Source: Planctomycetota bacterium
GTDB lineage: Bacteria; Planctomycetota; JAJSAM01; JAJVHW01
DNA: 38,742 nt
Assembly (NCBI GenBank): GCA_021776825.1
Contig: JAJFFG010000130.1
Location: forward strand, 1 to 38,742
Direction of reading: 5' to 3'
Shown here: piece by piece, positions 17,258 through 24,961 of the stretch
Numbering within the stretch: position 1 is the first letter of the stretch
Layout: every line of letters begins with the position of its first letter
Notes under the pieces: generated by a model
Seen by the model: the letters and a program-made list of their open reading frames with translations, nothing else
Told to the model about the DNA's origin: nothing
Databases searched by the model: none
Position numbers and translations under genes: made by a program

Positions 17258-17734
17258 TCAGAGCCAGCGTCGGACCTTCGTCTTGAACGTGCGGTACGAC
17301 GCCCCGAACTTCTCTTCGAGATATGCCTCTTCCTGCCGGACGGCGGTCACGTAGATCACGCCGAGCACGGCGGGCACGAAGACGAGCAACCAACCGTTGG
17401 CGAGCCCGAGCGCGAGGCTCACCTGCAGTGACGCCATGCCGGCGTACATGGGGTTGCGCGACCACCGGTACACGCCGGAGGCGATGAACTCCGGCGACGT
17501 CTTCCACGGCTTCGGGTCCTGACCGGTTCGCCGGAACGCGCGCATGGCGGCGACGAGCAGCACCAGCCCCACGGCACCGGTCACGCTGGCGACGACGAGA
17601 CGGATGATCGGCGAGAGCGGCAGAGCGAGCGGCACGAGGAGTCGATGGAGCGCCACGCCGGCGACGACCGCCGCCGCGTAGATCAGCGGTGGAGGAATGC
17701 GCACGTTGGCAGCATCAGCGTCTCGGTCGACCAC
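17258..17734 (-). CDS. Isoprenylcysteine carboxyl methyltransferase-like membrane enzyme
   Basis: A 158-residue integral membrane protein of the ICMT/phospholipid-methyltransferase group, which use S-adenosylmethionine. The family signature is clear: an N-terminal RIPPPLIYAAAVVAG, a central GVYRWSRNPMYAG and a C-terminal EEAYLEEKFGASYRTFKTKV. There are about four hydrophobic segments. The acceptor in bacteria is mostly unknown. I chose the GTG at 17732-17734, which puts VDRDA...VRIPPPL at the N-terminus as in relatives. The alternative GTG at 17786-17788 overlaps the TGA of the upstream CarbReg gene (GTGA) and would add 18 residues without membrane character. Either way it follows that gene closely and is probably co-transcribed with it. 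Confidence 0.88.
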   Translation of the reverse strand: MVDRDADAANVRIPPPLIYAAAVVAGVALHRLLVPLALPLSPIIRLVVASVTGAVGLVLLVAAMRAFRRTGQDPKPWKTSPEFIASGVYRWSRNPMYAGMASLQVSLALGLANGWLLVFVPAVLGVIYVTAVRQEEAYLEEKFGASYRTFKTKVRRWL

Positions 17735-17784
17735 GCAGTGAGTATGCCACGGGTCGTGCGGACGCGCTCTCTGAGGCGCAGCGC

Positions 17785-19428
17785 TCACTCGACCGGGTGG
17801 ACGAAGTCGACCGTGTCGCCGGCCTCGATCGTGAGCTCCTGCTTCGATCCGCCGCGTCCACGGCGTGTGCCGACCGTGTGCGTGCCGGGGGCAATCGGGC
17901 CGACCAAGACGAACTCGCCCACGTCGTCCGTCTCGGGACGCCCACCCATCACAGGGGCGTCGCCGACGAAGAGGACGCGCAGCATCCGACCACGCTTGTC
18001 CGGGCGGACTCGGACGTAGCCCCCTTGGGTGAGCTGGACCGGGACTCGAACGCGTTCGCCGGCCTTGGCGGTGACGCGGACACGCACGAGGGAGAACGGG
18101 CTGCTGTGCGGACCGGTGCCGATGAGACCGCCGATGTCGAACTCGGACTCGCCCGGCGCGACCTTCATCTCGATCTCACCGTGCTGCACGCGCTCGGCGC
18201 CGCCGCCTCCGGATCGGCCGCGCATGCGGAGAACCCGAAGGTACTCGGGCAGCGAGCCCACGTCGGTCGTCAGGTCGAACACGACCGTTGCCGCACCCAG
18301 CGGATCGCGGTGCAGCTCGATCCGGACCGTGACCTCCTCGCCGCGCTCGCGCTGTCGGGCGTACTCTTCTACGTCGATGACGTCGCCCGGCAGGTAGCCG
18401 ATCGCGCTGACGCGCAGTCGCGGGTTCGCAATCGTCGAGTTCACCTTGATCGTCGCGCTGCGCTTCGCAAGAGCACCACCGCTGATCGCGTAGTTCGGGT
18501 GCTCCGTCCCGTCGTCTCCCACGGTGAAGACGATCAGCTCGTCCGTGACCAGCGGCTCGCCCGTCGCCGCATCGACGATCTCGAAGTAGACGCCCGGCGG
18601 CCGACGGACGACAAGGCGGACACCCTCTGTTCCCGCGGCAGCTCGAGCCTGCGCGAAGAGGCGCCGCCTGTCGCGCACTTCGGCGGTCAGCCGCCACTCC
18701 CCGGGTCGCAGGTCGCTCAGTTCGAAGCGGCCCGCTGCGTCGGCGTTGGACCAGCCGGCGAGTCGGACGTGTCGTTCCAGACCGACCCACTCCACGGACG
18801 GCTCCAGCGCTGCGCTCACGCGCGCCTTGACGGGGTTGCCGGCCTCGTCGAGGACGACGCCGGAGATGATCTGCGGCGCGACCAGCCGAACCTCGATCGC
18901 TCCCTGCGGCGGCGAATCGAGGTCAATGGGCGGCGAGAGATGCGCGATGGCCGACGGATGCCGCACCAGGATGCGAGCGGTGCTGAAGTCGCGCGGCGGG
19001 TCGAGTCGAGCGTGGCCATCGCCATCGGTCATGACCGCGCGCGGGGTCAAGGTCCCGTCGTTGGCGAACTGCACTCGAGCGTCCGACGCCGGCTGTCCAC
19101 TCGGCTCCAGGACGACGACGTTCAGCGCGCGATCGACGGCTTCCGTCGAGGTCTCGTCGTCGTCCGGGCTCAACTCAGCGGCGTCGACGTCGACGTGCCG
19201 GCGGGGCTTTGCGTCGGGCGTGTCCCGCTTGGACGCGTCGACACCCGGGGACGCGGCGGGAGTCGACGGCGCGGTCGGCGCGGCCTCCTGGCCGCCGTTC
19301 GTCACCGGAGCATCGTCGCTGCATCCACGAGCGACGAACAGGGCCCCGAGGATGGCGAGGACGACGAGAACAACGACGCGCATCGTCGTCCATGAGCTCT
19401 CAGGTTGATTCGCCGGCGTCTCACTCAT
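17785..19428 (-). CDS. Membrane-anchored CarbReg repeat protein
   Basis: A 547-residue protein starting at the ATG of MSETPANQPESSW, where GGAAG precedes it; the open frame extends 18 codons further without support. A membrane helix is at about residues 17-33 (VVVLVVLAILGALFVA), followed directly by RGCSDD and an acidic/Pro-rich linker to about 105. Beta-sandwich modules follow ('LNVVVLEPSGQPASDARVQF', 'ISGVVLDEAGNPVKARVS', 'DLRPGEWRLTAEV'). The C-terminal module ends with GEFVLVGPIAPGTHTVG. There are no catalytic residues. It is tightly followed by the methyltransferase-like gene, so the two may work together at the membrane; this rests on context only. Confidence 0.86.
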   Translation of the reverse strand: MSETPANQPESSWTTMRVVVLVVLAILGALFVARGCSDDAPVTNGGQEAAPTAPSTPAASPGVDASKRDTPDAKPRRHVDVDAAELSPDDDETSTEAVDRALNVVVLEPSGQPASDARVQFANDGTLTPRAVMTDGDGHARLDPPRDFSTARILVRHPSAIAHLSPPIDLDSPPQGAIEVRLVAPQIISGVVLDEAGNPVKARVSAALEPSVEWVGLERHVRLAGWSNADAAGRFELSDLRPGEWRLTAEVRDRRRLFAQARAAAGTEGVRLVVRRPPGVYFEIVDAATGEPLVTDELIVFTVGDDGTEHPNYAISGGALAKRSATIKVNSTIANPRLRVSAIGYLPGDVIDVEEYARQRERGEEVTVRIELHRDPLGAATVVFDLTTDVGSLPEYLRVLRMRGRSGGGGAERVQHGEIEMKVAPGESEFDIGGLIGTGPHSSPFSLVRVRVTAKAGERVRVPVQLTQGGYVRVRPDKRGRMLRVLFVGDAPVMGGRPETDDVGEFVLVGPIAPGTHTVGTRRGRGGSKQELTIEAGDTVDFVHPVE

Positions 19429-19582
19429 GCTTCCAAGGTAACGACCCTCCGTGGCCGACAAGCGGTGCGTGTTCGCCGGCACGACGATCCGGCGGCGTCA
19501 GCCTCCGCCGCGATGCCACTCCGCAGAGAGTCGGCTTCGCGCGGACCCGGTCGCACGTGTCGGCGCGCCCGCGGTCGGTAGG

Positions 19583-21865
19583 ATGCGGGCAGTGTCACGC
19601 TCCCGGAAGCTGCCCATCGTCGTCATCAGCCTGCTCGCGGGGGCCGCGTTGTGGGCTGCGCTGAGCGGCGGAGACGAGACCGACCGCCCGACTGAGGTCG
19701 CTGGTGGCGCCACGCCTACGGAGAGTTCTCCGACCGAGGCGGCGTCGCGCGCGCCACGTCGCCACACTCGTGGAAGCGACGGCGCGGGAGCGGAGATGGA
19801 CGGGGCAACCGTTCTGCCCCGCAGTCCACCAGGACAACTCGTCCTGCACGTCATCGCTGACGAGGACGACGAACCCATCCGCGGCGCGCGCATCGAGTGG
19901 ATCTTCGACGACGACCGACCGCCCGCGACGACCGATGAGCTCGGCGACGTGACGCTCGAAGTACCGATGGCCGACGAGCACCCGAACGAAGCCGACACGT
20001 GGATCGAGGTCGGTGCGCCGGGTCGCGCCGCGGAATCCGTCCACGTCACCGTCGCCGCGGGCGCCGTGCAGCGTGAGACAGTCCACCTGGAGATCGCGTT
20101 CTCGGTCTCCGGCACGGTTCGGGACACGACGGGGCAGGCCATCGCGGGAGCGCAGATCGTCGCGGGGGATGGGATGGTCTGCATCACTCCAGCCCCGGAG
20201 ATCGCGACGGCCACGTCGGACGCGAGCGGGCGGTTCCGCCTGGACGGCCTGCCGCTGGACGCGGTGATCGAGTACACGATCGCCGACGGCGAGCACACGG
20301 CGCGACGCCTCCGACGCGGCCGGCGCGACTCGAGTCCGCTGGACATCGTGCTCGACGACGGCGGGACGCTGCGTGGCGTGCTGCGCGGACCGGACGGAGC
20401 TCCCGTCGCTGGCGGACGCGTGCGCGTGAAGTCGCTGAGCCACGGCTACGGCGAGCTGGTCGGGATCGAGCCGACCTGGAGCGCGGAGGACGGTCACTGG
20501 GAGATCGGTGGGCTGGCACTCGACTCGAGGTGGGAGGTCACCGCCGGCCACGGTGACTTCATGGACTCGGTCTCCCTCGTGGTCGAGGCGCTGGGACCGG
20601 ACCGTCGCGAGAGCTCCTGCGATCTCGTTCTTCGTCCCCTTGCCACGGTCATCGTCGACCTGGACTTCGCGGCACCGCACGCACCGTCGACGGCACGCCT
20701 ACTTCCGGAGACGGACTACGAGGAGTCGTGCCCCGTGCCCGGGCGCGTCTCGTTCCCCGTGCGGACTCCGGGGGGGTGGGCCGTGCGCTGCGGTGTCGAG
20801 GGTCTGGGCCCGCAGCGCGCGTCGACCGAGATCGCGCCCGGAGAGACCAAGACTCTCCGCGTCCGCTTCGACGAGGGAGCATCGCTCGCTGGACTCGCCG
20901 TGGACGACACGGGAGCGGCGGTCGGGAACGCGACGATCCAAGTGGACGCGAACGGACGGTGGCCGCGAGAGGCCGTTGCGGGTCCGGACGGACGCTTCGT
21001 CGTCTCCGCTCTGGAGGAGGGACCTCACGAGGTGACCGTCACCGCGACGAACCACGCCCAGTGGACGGACGACGAGGTCGACGCGCCAGCCGACGCTCTC
21101 CGCTGCGAACTGCCGCGTTTCGGCGTCCTGGCGCTGCAGTTGCGCGCACCCGACGGCACGACACCTCCGACCAGCCGCTGGGTCCATTGGAACGATTACC
21201 CAGTCTACGGCAGCGACGAGGGGCCCTGGGACGCCGGTCGCGTCGAACAGGCGCTGCCACCCGGCTCGTACATCGTCGCGGTGAGGGTTGCCGGCTACGT
21301 CAAGTGGGAGGAGCGCGACATCGAGGTCTTCCCCGGTGAACACACCGAGACCGTCGAGATCGAGCTCGATCCTGGCGTTCGGCTCACGGGTCGCGTCGTG
21401 GACCCCGACGGCGAAGGCGTGCCGTGGGCGACCCTCTTCTTCGATCTCTCGATCAGCGAAACGGACGGCGAGGGGAACTTCCGCTCGCCGCCGCTCGCCG
21501 AGGGGGTGCACGAAGTGCACGTCTACAACCTACCGGGAGTGCTCGAGGCGCGCGTGGAGGTCGATCACGACACGCCGCCGCTGCTCATCCGGCAGCAACG
21601 CGGATCGCTGGTGCAGGTCACGATCTCGGGCCCGACGCGAGAGAAGCTCGACGAGTGCTGGGTACGCGTGTCCCGCAGCGATAGTGCGGACGACGCGGAC
21701 GCCGAGTGGCTGGACGAGCCGGACACGCCCGAGCTGTTCGTCGGTCGCTTCGCTCCGGGCCCACACCGCATCTCGGTCGTGCGCGAGGACGAGGTCGTGG
21801 CGACGCGCGAGGTGGAACTTCGTGACGGCCACGACGTCGCCATCGAGATCACGCTCGCGAAGTGA
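19583..21865 (+). CDS. Membrane-anchored CarbReg repeat protein
   Basis: A 760-residue protein. A short basic N-terminus (SRSRK) and hydrophobic stretch (LPIVVISLLAGAALWAALSG) form a signal or anchor, then a Ser/Thr/Ala-rich linker to about residue 85. At least four clear CarbReg modules follow: 'VSGTVRDTTGQAIAGAQIV', 'LRGVLRGPDGAPVAGGRVR', 'LAGLAVDDTGAAVGNATIQ' and 'LTGRVVDPDGEGVPWATLF', each with a D/G turn such as DASGRFRL or GPDGRFVV. The mature chain is notably acidic. The ATG at 19583 is chosen because the basic-hydrophobic signal begins there; a GTG at 19592 is possible. It is divergent from the CarbReg gene ending at 19428, across 154 bases. Function unknown. Confidence 0.87.
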   Translation: MRAVSRSRKLPIVVISLLAGAALWAALSGGDETDRPTEVAGGATPTESSPTEAASRAPRRHTRGSDGAGAEMDGATVLPRSPPGQLVLHVIADEDDEPIRGARIEWIFDDDRPPATTDELGDVTLEVPMADEHPNEADTWIEVGAPGRAAESVHVTVAAGAVQRETVHLEIAFSVSGTVRDTTGQAIAGAQIVAGDGMVCITPAPEIATATSDASGRFRLDGLPLDAVIEYTIADGEHTARRLRRGRRDSSPLDIVLDDGGTLRGVLRGPDGAPVAGGRVRVKSLSHGYGELVGIEPTWSAEDGHWEIGGLALDSRWEVTAGHGDFMDSVSLVVEALGPDRRESSCDLVLRPLATVIVDLDFAAPHAPSTARLLPETDYEESCPVPGRVSFPVRTPGGWAVRCGVEGLGPQRASTEIAPGETKTLRVRFDEGASLAGLAVDDTGAAVGNATIQVDANGRWPREAVAGPDGRFVVSALEEGPHEVTVTATNHAQWTDDEVDAPADALRCELPRFGVLALQLRAPDGTTPPTSRWVHWNDYPVYGSDEGPWDAGRVEQALPPGSYIVAVRVAGYVKWEERDIEVFPGEHTETVEIELDPGVRLTGRVVDPDGEGVPWATLFFDLSISETDGEGNFRSPPLAEGVHEVHVYNLPGVLEARVEVDHDTPPLLIRQQRGSLVQVTISGPTREKLDECWVRVSRSDSADDADAEWLDEPDTPELFVGRFAPGPHRISVVREDEVVATREVELRDGHDVAIEITLAK

Positions 21866-22016
21866 GCGCGCCGCACCGCCCACGGGACTGAGGTCTCGGT
21901 CTCCACCGTCATGCGCCGCGCGACCCGCCCGGACGCCCGCTTCGGATTCGGTCCTGACTCGGCGTGACGCTCGGGCACAACCGTGTTGAACGTCGTGACG
22001 AGGGGAGTCGCGACCT

Positions 22017-22033
22017 CGCGCGGTCGCCGCGCG
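22017..22033 (+). repeat. Perfect hairpin in the leader of the beta-helix gene
   Basis: CGCGCGG (22017-22023) pairs with CCGCGCG (22027-22033) around a TCG loop, 26 bases before the ATG and upstream of the SD. It may be a leader structure, although alternating CG sequence makes chance pairing easy. Confidence 0.3.
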
Positions 22034-22059
22034 CAGCGTCATCGATCCGGAGGTCTTCC

Positions 22060-23142
22060 ATGCGCACTCGTCTGCTTCTCTCATCGCTGACCGTCTTCGT
22101 TGCCGCGTCGATCGCCAACGCAGATGTGCTTCGCGTGCCGCAGGATTTCGACACGCTGCAGGCCGCAATCGACGCCTCGGTGGACGGCGACGAGATCGAG
22201 GTCAAGGGCAAGCACACGGGCGACTTCCGCGTCAACGGGAAGACCAACCTGACGATCCGCGCCAAGGGCAAGGCGACGCTGCAGGTCGACACCAACGCCA
22301 ACAACCTGTCGCTCGACGACTCGACGAACATCACGCTCCAGGGCCGGACGTTGAAAGGCGCGACGGCCAGCGGGCTGGTCATCCGCAACTGCGACACCGT
22401 GACGATCGAGAAGCTGAAGATCCTGAAGCCGGCACGCGACGGCATCAGCGGGTTCGGCTCGTCGAACGTGACCATCCGCGACGTCAAGATCGTGAAGCCG
22501 ACGCTCGACGGGATCGCACTCGCCGTCGGTTCGAGTCTCTCGTTCACGGACGTGCTCATCGAGCGCGTGAAGGTCACGAGGGCGGGCGACGACGGCATCC
22601 AGGGCCACGGCACCCGCATTACGATCCGCGACTGCACCGTCATCAAGCCCGGCGACACGGGCATCGAGCTGGACCTCGACCGGTTCTCGACGGACTGCAC
22701 CGTCGAGAACAACACCGTGAAGAAGGCCGGCTTCCGCGGGTTCGCGTTCAGCGTGTTCGGCGGGACTCAGACGGGCAACAAGAGCCTCGGCTCGAGCGCC
22801 GACGGCTTCGTGTTCCAGGGCACGTTCGCCAACGCGACCGGCAACATTGCGCAGAAGTCGGGCGACGACGGATTCTTCATCATCGCGACCGATTCGACGT
22901 TCACGGGGAACGTCGCCACGAAGTCCGACGCCGACGGATTCGACATCGAGAACGAGGAGAATCTGTTCGACGGCAACGAGGCGACGAAGAACCGCGAGAA
23001 CGGCTTCGAGGTCGAGAATCCGAACAACACGTTCACGAACAACGTCGGTCAGAAGAACAAGTTGAGGGACATGGAGGACGAGACCGACCCCGGCGACAAC
23101 ACCTACAACGGCAATCAGTTCGGCTCGTCGAACATCCCCTAG
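22060..23142 (+). CDS. Exported right-handed parallel beta-helix protein
   Basis: A 360-residue protein with a signal peptide (1-22, LLLSSLTVFVAASIANA). The mature part begins with the hallmark of the NosD/pectate-lyase-like fold (FDTLQAAIDASVDGDEIEVKG). It is followed by about a dozen coils of roughly 22-25 residues with Asn ladders and conserved short strands: NLTIRAKGKATLQV, GLVIRNCDTVTIEKLKI, NVTIRDVKIVKP, RITIRDCTVIKPGD and CTVENNTVKKAGFRG. The C-terminus is Asn/Asp-rich (NLFDGNEATKNRENGFEVEN). No lyase active site was identified. A GGAGG site (22049-22053) fixes the ATG start over a longer upstream frame. The product is probably periplasmic or extracellular and may bind or act on a polysaccharide. 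Confidence 0.92.
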   Translation: MRTRLLLSSLTVFVAASIANADVLRVPQDFDTLQAAIDASVDGDEIEVKGKHTGDFRVNGKTNLTIRAKGKATLQVDTNANNLSLDDSTNITLQGRTLKGATASGLVIRNCDTVTIEKLKILKPARDGISGFGSSNVTIRDVKIVKPTLDGIALAVGSSLSFTDVLIERVKVTRAGDDGIQGHGTRITIRDCTVIKPGDTGIELDLDRFSTDCTVENNTVKKAGFRGFAFSVFGGTQTGNKSLGSSADGFVFQGTFANATGNIAQKSGDDGFFIIATDSTFTGNVATKSDADGFDIENEENLFDGNEATKNRENGFEVENPNNTFTNNVGQKNKLRDMEDETDPGDNTYNGNQFGSSNIP

Positions 23143-23161
23143 CCCGCGTCGGCCACGAGGC

Positions 23162-24235
23162 TCACTCGTCGAGCGGCTGCAGCTCGAGCGTCTCGACCGA
23201 CACGGTGTCGAGCATCCCGTCGTCGTCCGTCGACCAGCGGTCGGCATCGCCGTCGCCGCCATCGAACTCGGAGGCTCCGCGAACGAGCACGCGCGTCGTC
23301 GTGAGAAGGTCGTCGCCAGTGCCGCCATCGACCTGCAACGAGCCGAACGCGGAGGAGGACAGTTCGACCTCGTCGGCACCGATCCCTGGCTCGAAGAGGG
23401 CGGCGCCTTCGATCTCGCAGTCGAGCACCTTGAGGAACGAGCCATCGAAGTGCTCGCGCGGAACGCCGCCGATCCGGAGGTCTCGCTGGATGGAGCAGCG
23501 CAGCAGGCTGCTGTACGAGGCGCCGGCGAACCACACGTCCCCGGCGAACTCGGAGTCCTCGACGATCGCATCGAGCTTCGCGTCGACACTGACCTCGGAC
23601 ACGACGCTGTCGCGAATCGTCAGCCGGCCGCGACCCAACCCTTCATGCGTCCAATCGCTCATCGCGATGTCGACGCCGCCATCGACTCGGGAGTCCTTGA
23701 TCTCGGACAGCGTCGTGGCCGCGTTGCCGAGCCGGGCCTTCACGCGGCCGATGACGTGGGAGTCCAGCAACGTGAGCTCCACGTGCCGCCCAGCGTTCGC
23801 GCGTACGCGGACGTGCCGACTGACTTCGATGCCGATCAGGTGAAACCGCCCGGTGTTCCTCGGCGTGCGGATGTCGACCCCACGCAGCCGCAGCGGGGCA
23901 ACACCATCGGCGGGAGCGACGACGCTGACGGCGCCCCAGTACGTGCGGCCCATGTCGAGCTTCAGCCGCTTCGGCCGACCGCGGATCACGAGCGGGCTCT
24001 CCCGCCCGTTGAGGAATGCGTCCGAGGTGAGCCGAAGTCCACCGCGCGTGGGCTGAATGGAGACGCCGACCGACTTGCCGGCTGCGCCCCGTACGACGAG
24101 GGTGCGGCCGTGCATGCGCACGTCGATGTTGCGCGCGTGGCCGCGCGGCACGGCCGCCTCGACGGGCGTGCCCACGGACAGCGCAGCGAGCCCCAACAGG
24201 CTCGCGATCGACACTCTGAGCAGCAGGCTCGACAT
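23162..24235 (-). CDS. Exported beta-rich protein
   Basis: A 357-residue protein with a signal peptide (1-28, VSIASLLGLAALSVGTPVEA). The mature chain consists of many short beta strands without a recognised family motif: RNIDVRMHGRTLVVRGAAG, AVSVVAPADG, RFHLIGIEV, LRCSIQRDLRIGG and KVLDCEIEGAALF. It could be a beta-helix related in style to its convergent neighbour at 22060 (19-base gap). The C-terminus carries an Asp/Gly-rich stretch (EFDGGDGDADRWSTDDDG) that could bind calcium. GGGAG a few bases upstream of the ATG supports the start. Confidence 0.82.
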   Translation of the reverse strand: MSSLLLRVSIASLLGLAALSVGTPVEAAVPRGHARNIDVRMHGRTLVVRGAAGKSVGVSIQPTRGGLRLTSDAFLNGRESPLVIRGRPKRLKLDMGRTYWGAVSVVAPADGVAPLRLRGVDIRTPRNTGRFHLIGIEVSRHVRVRANAGRHVELTLLDSHVIGRVKARLGNAATTLSEIKDSRVDGGVDIAMSDWTHEGLGRGRLTIRDSVVSEVSVDAKLDAIVEDSEFAGDVWFAGASYSSLLRCSIQRDLRIGGVPREHFDGSFLKVLDCEIEGAALFEPGIGADEVELSSSAFGSLQVDGGTGDDLLTTTRVLVRGASEFDGGDGDADRWSTDDDGMLDTVSVETLELQPLDE

Positions 24236-24333
24236 GGAACGCTCCCACGGACAGACGGTCCGGCCACCAGGATCTCAGAATCGACCGCCATCGCGTTACG
24301 ACTCCGAGACTGAATCGACCGGTACCGTGGGGG

Positions 24334-24354
24334 CGATCCGCAGGCCGCGGATCG
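24334..24354 (+). promoter_or_regulatory. Perfect 8-bp stem upstream of the selenoprotein-like gene
   Basis: CGATCCGC (24334-24341) and GCGGATCG (24347-24354) pair exactly around a five-base AGGCC loop, ending six bases before the GGAGGG ribosome site (24361-24366). As DNA it could be an operator; as RNA, a leader hairpin close enough to affect translation. No known factor was recognised. Confidence 0.45.
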
Positions 24355-24360
24355 TCGATC

Positions 24361-24366
24361 GGAGGG
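24361..24366 (+). promoter_or_regulatory. Ribosome binding site of the selenoprotein-like gene
   Basis: GGAGGG lies seven bases before the ATG at 24374, directly after the upstream hairpin. It shows that the first half of the interrupted gene is translated from this start. Confidence 0.75.
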
Positions 24367-24373
24367 ATTCGAG

Positions 24374-24943
24374 ATGGCGTGGGTTCGGATCATCGGCCCG
24401 GAGCAGGCCGAAGGTGAGTTGGCGAAACTCTACGACAGCGTGCCCGGCAAGCCCGACGGCGTCGTGCAAGCTCACTCGCTGGTGCCGCGCGCGCTGGCCG
24501 CCCTGCTGGCGTTCTACAAGGGCGTGATGCACGGGCCGCTCGACCTGACGATGACCGAGCGCGAGACGATCGCCGTCACCGTCAGCCACGTAAACGACTG
24601 CTACTACTGAGTGGTCCACCACGCGCGGGGCCTGGCAGGCCACTGCAACGACCCGGACTACGTGGAAGCGCTGAAGGCGGACCCGGCGACCGTCGCGACG
24701 ACGCCGCGGCTGAGGGCGCTCATCGACCACGTCATCAAGTTGACGCGCACACCGGGCGCCATGCGGCGCGCCGACGTCGAGGCGCTGCGCGCAGCGGGGT
24801 TCTCCGACGAGGGCATCGTCGGCATCAACCAGATCACGGGCTTCTTCGCGTGGTGCAACCGGACGGTCGACGGACTCGGTGTGGACTTGGAGGACGTGTG
24901 GCCGCACGACGTCCACGCGGCGCACCCGCATCCGCCGGACTGA
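24374..24943 (+). CDS. AhpD/CMD-like peroxidase, putative selenoprotein (TGA at codon 79)
   Basis: Read through one in-frame TGA, this is a 189-residue protein of the carboxymuconolactone decarboxylase/AhpD 'peroxidase-related' family, full length and collinear from start to end. The active site normally reads E-x-x-x-x-A-V-x-V-S-x-x-N-x-C-x-x-C-x-x-H-H. Here it is ERETIAVTVSHVNDC76-Y-Y-TGA79-V-V-H-H, so TGA replaces exactly the second catalytic Cys, giving CxxU. Residues after it (LRALIDHVIKLT, GFSDEGIVGINQITGFFAWCNR) match the family's C-terminal half in the same frame. A hairpin starts 18 bases after the TGA. The SD GGAGGG fits the ATG. Family members reduce peroxides with a CxxC pair; selenocysteine at this site is known in AhpD-like proteins from sequence surveys. 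The selenium machinery is not in the window. A nonsense mutation is the alternative. Confidence 0.85.
24608..24610 (+). other. In-frame TGA, probable selenocysteine codon
   Basis: The TGA lies inside codon-for-codon continuous peroxidase sequence, three codons after the Cys of NDC and three before the conserved HH pair. The base before it closes a Tyr codon and the next codon is GTG. The position coincides with the resolving or attacking Cys of CxxC. Confidence 0.82.
24629..24641 (+). promoter_or_regulatory. bSECIS-like hairpin
   Basis: GGCCT (24629-24633) pairs perfectly with AGGCC (24637-24641) around a GGC triloop that begins 23 bases after the TGA. Bacterial SECIS elements are stem-loops within the coding sequence just 3' of the UGA, with a G among the first loop bases, and this fits. 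A second small hairpin (GTGG/CCAC, 24611-24614 and 24617-24622) directly after the TGA might compete. Assignment is by eye, without folding energy. Confidence 0.6.
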
Positions 24944-24961
24944 CCGTTCGCACCACTCGCG

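Noticed and set aside
24374..24610. Two separate genes (24374-24610 and 24611-24943) at the TGA
   Set aside because: The second has no ribosome site, starts at the codon right after the TGA, and both parts together match one family from end to end.
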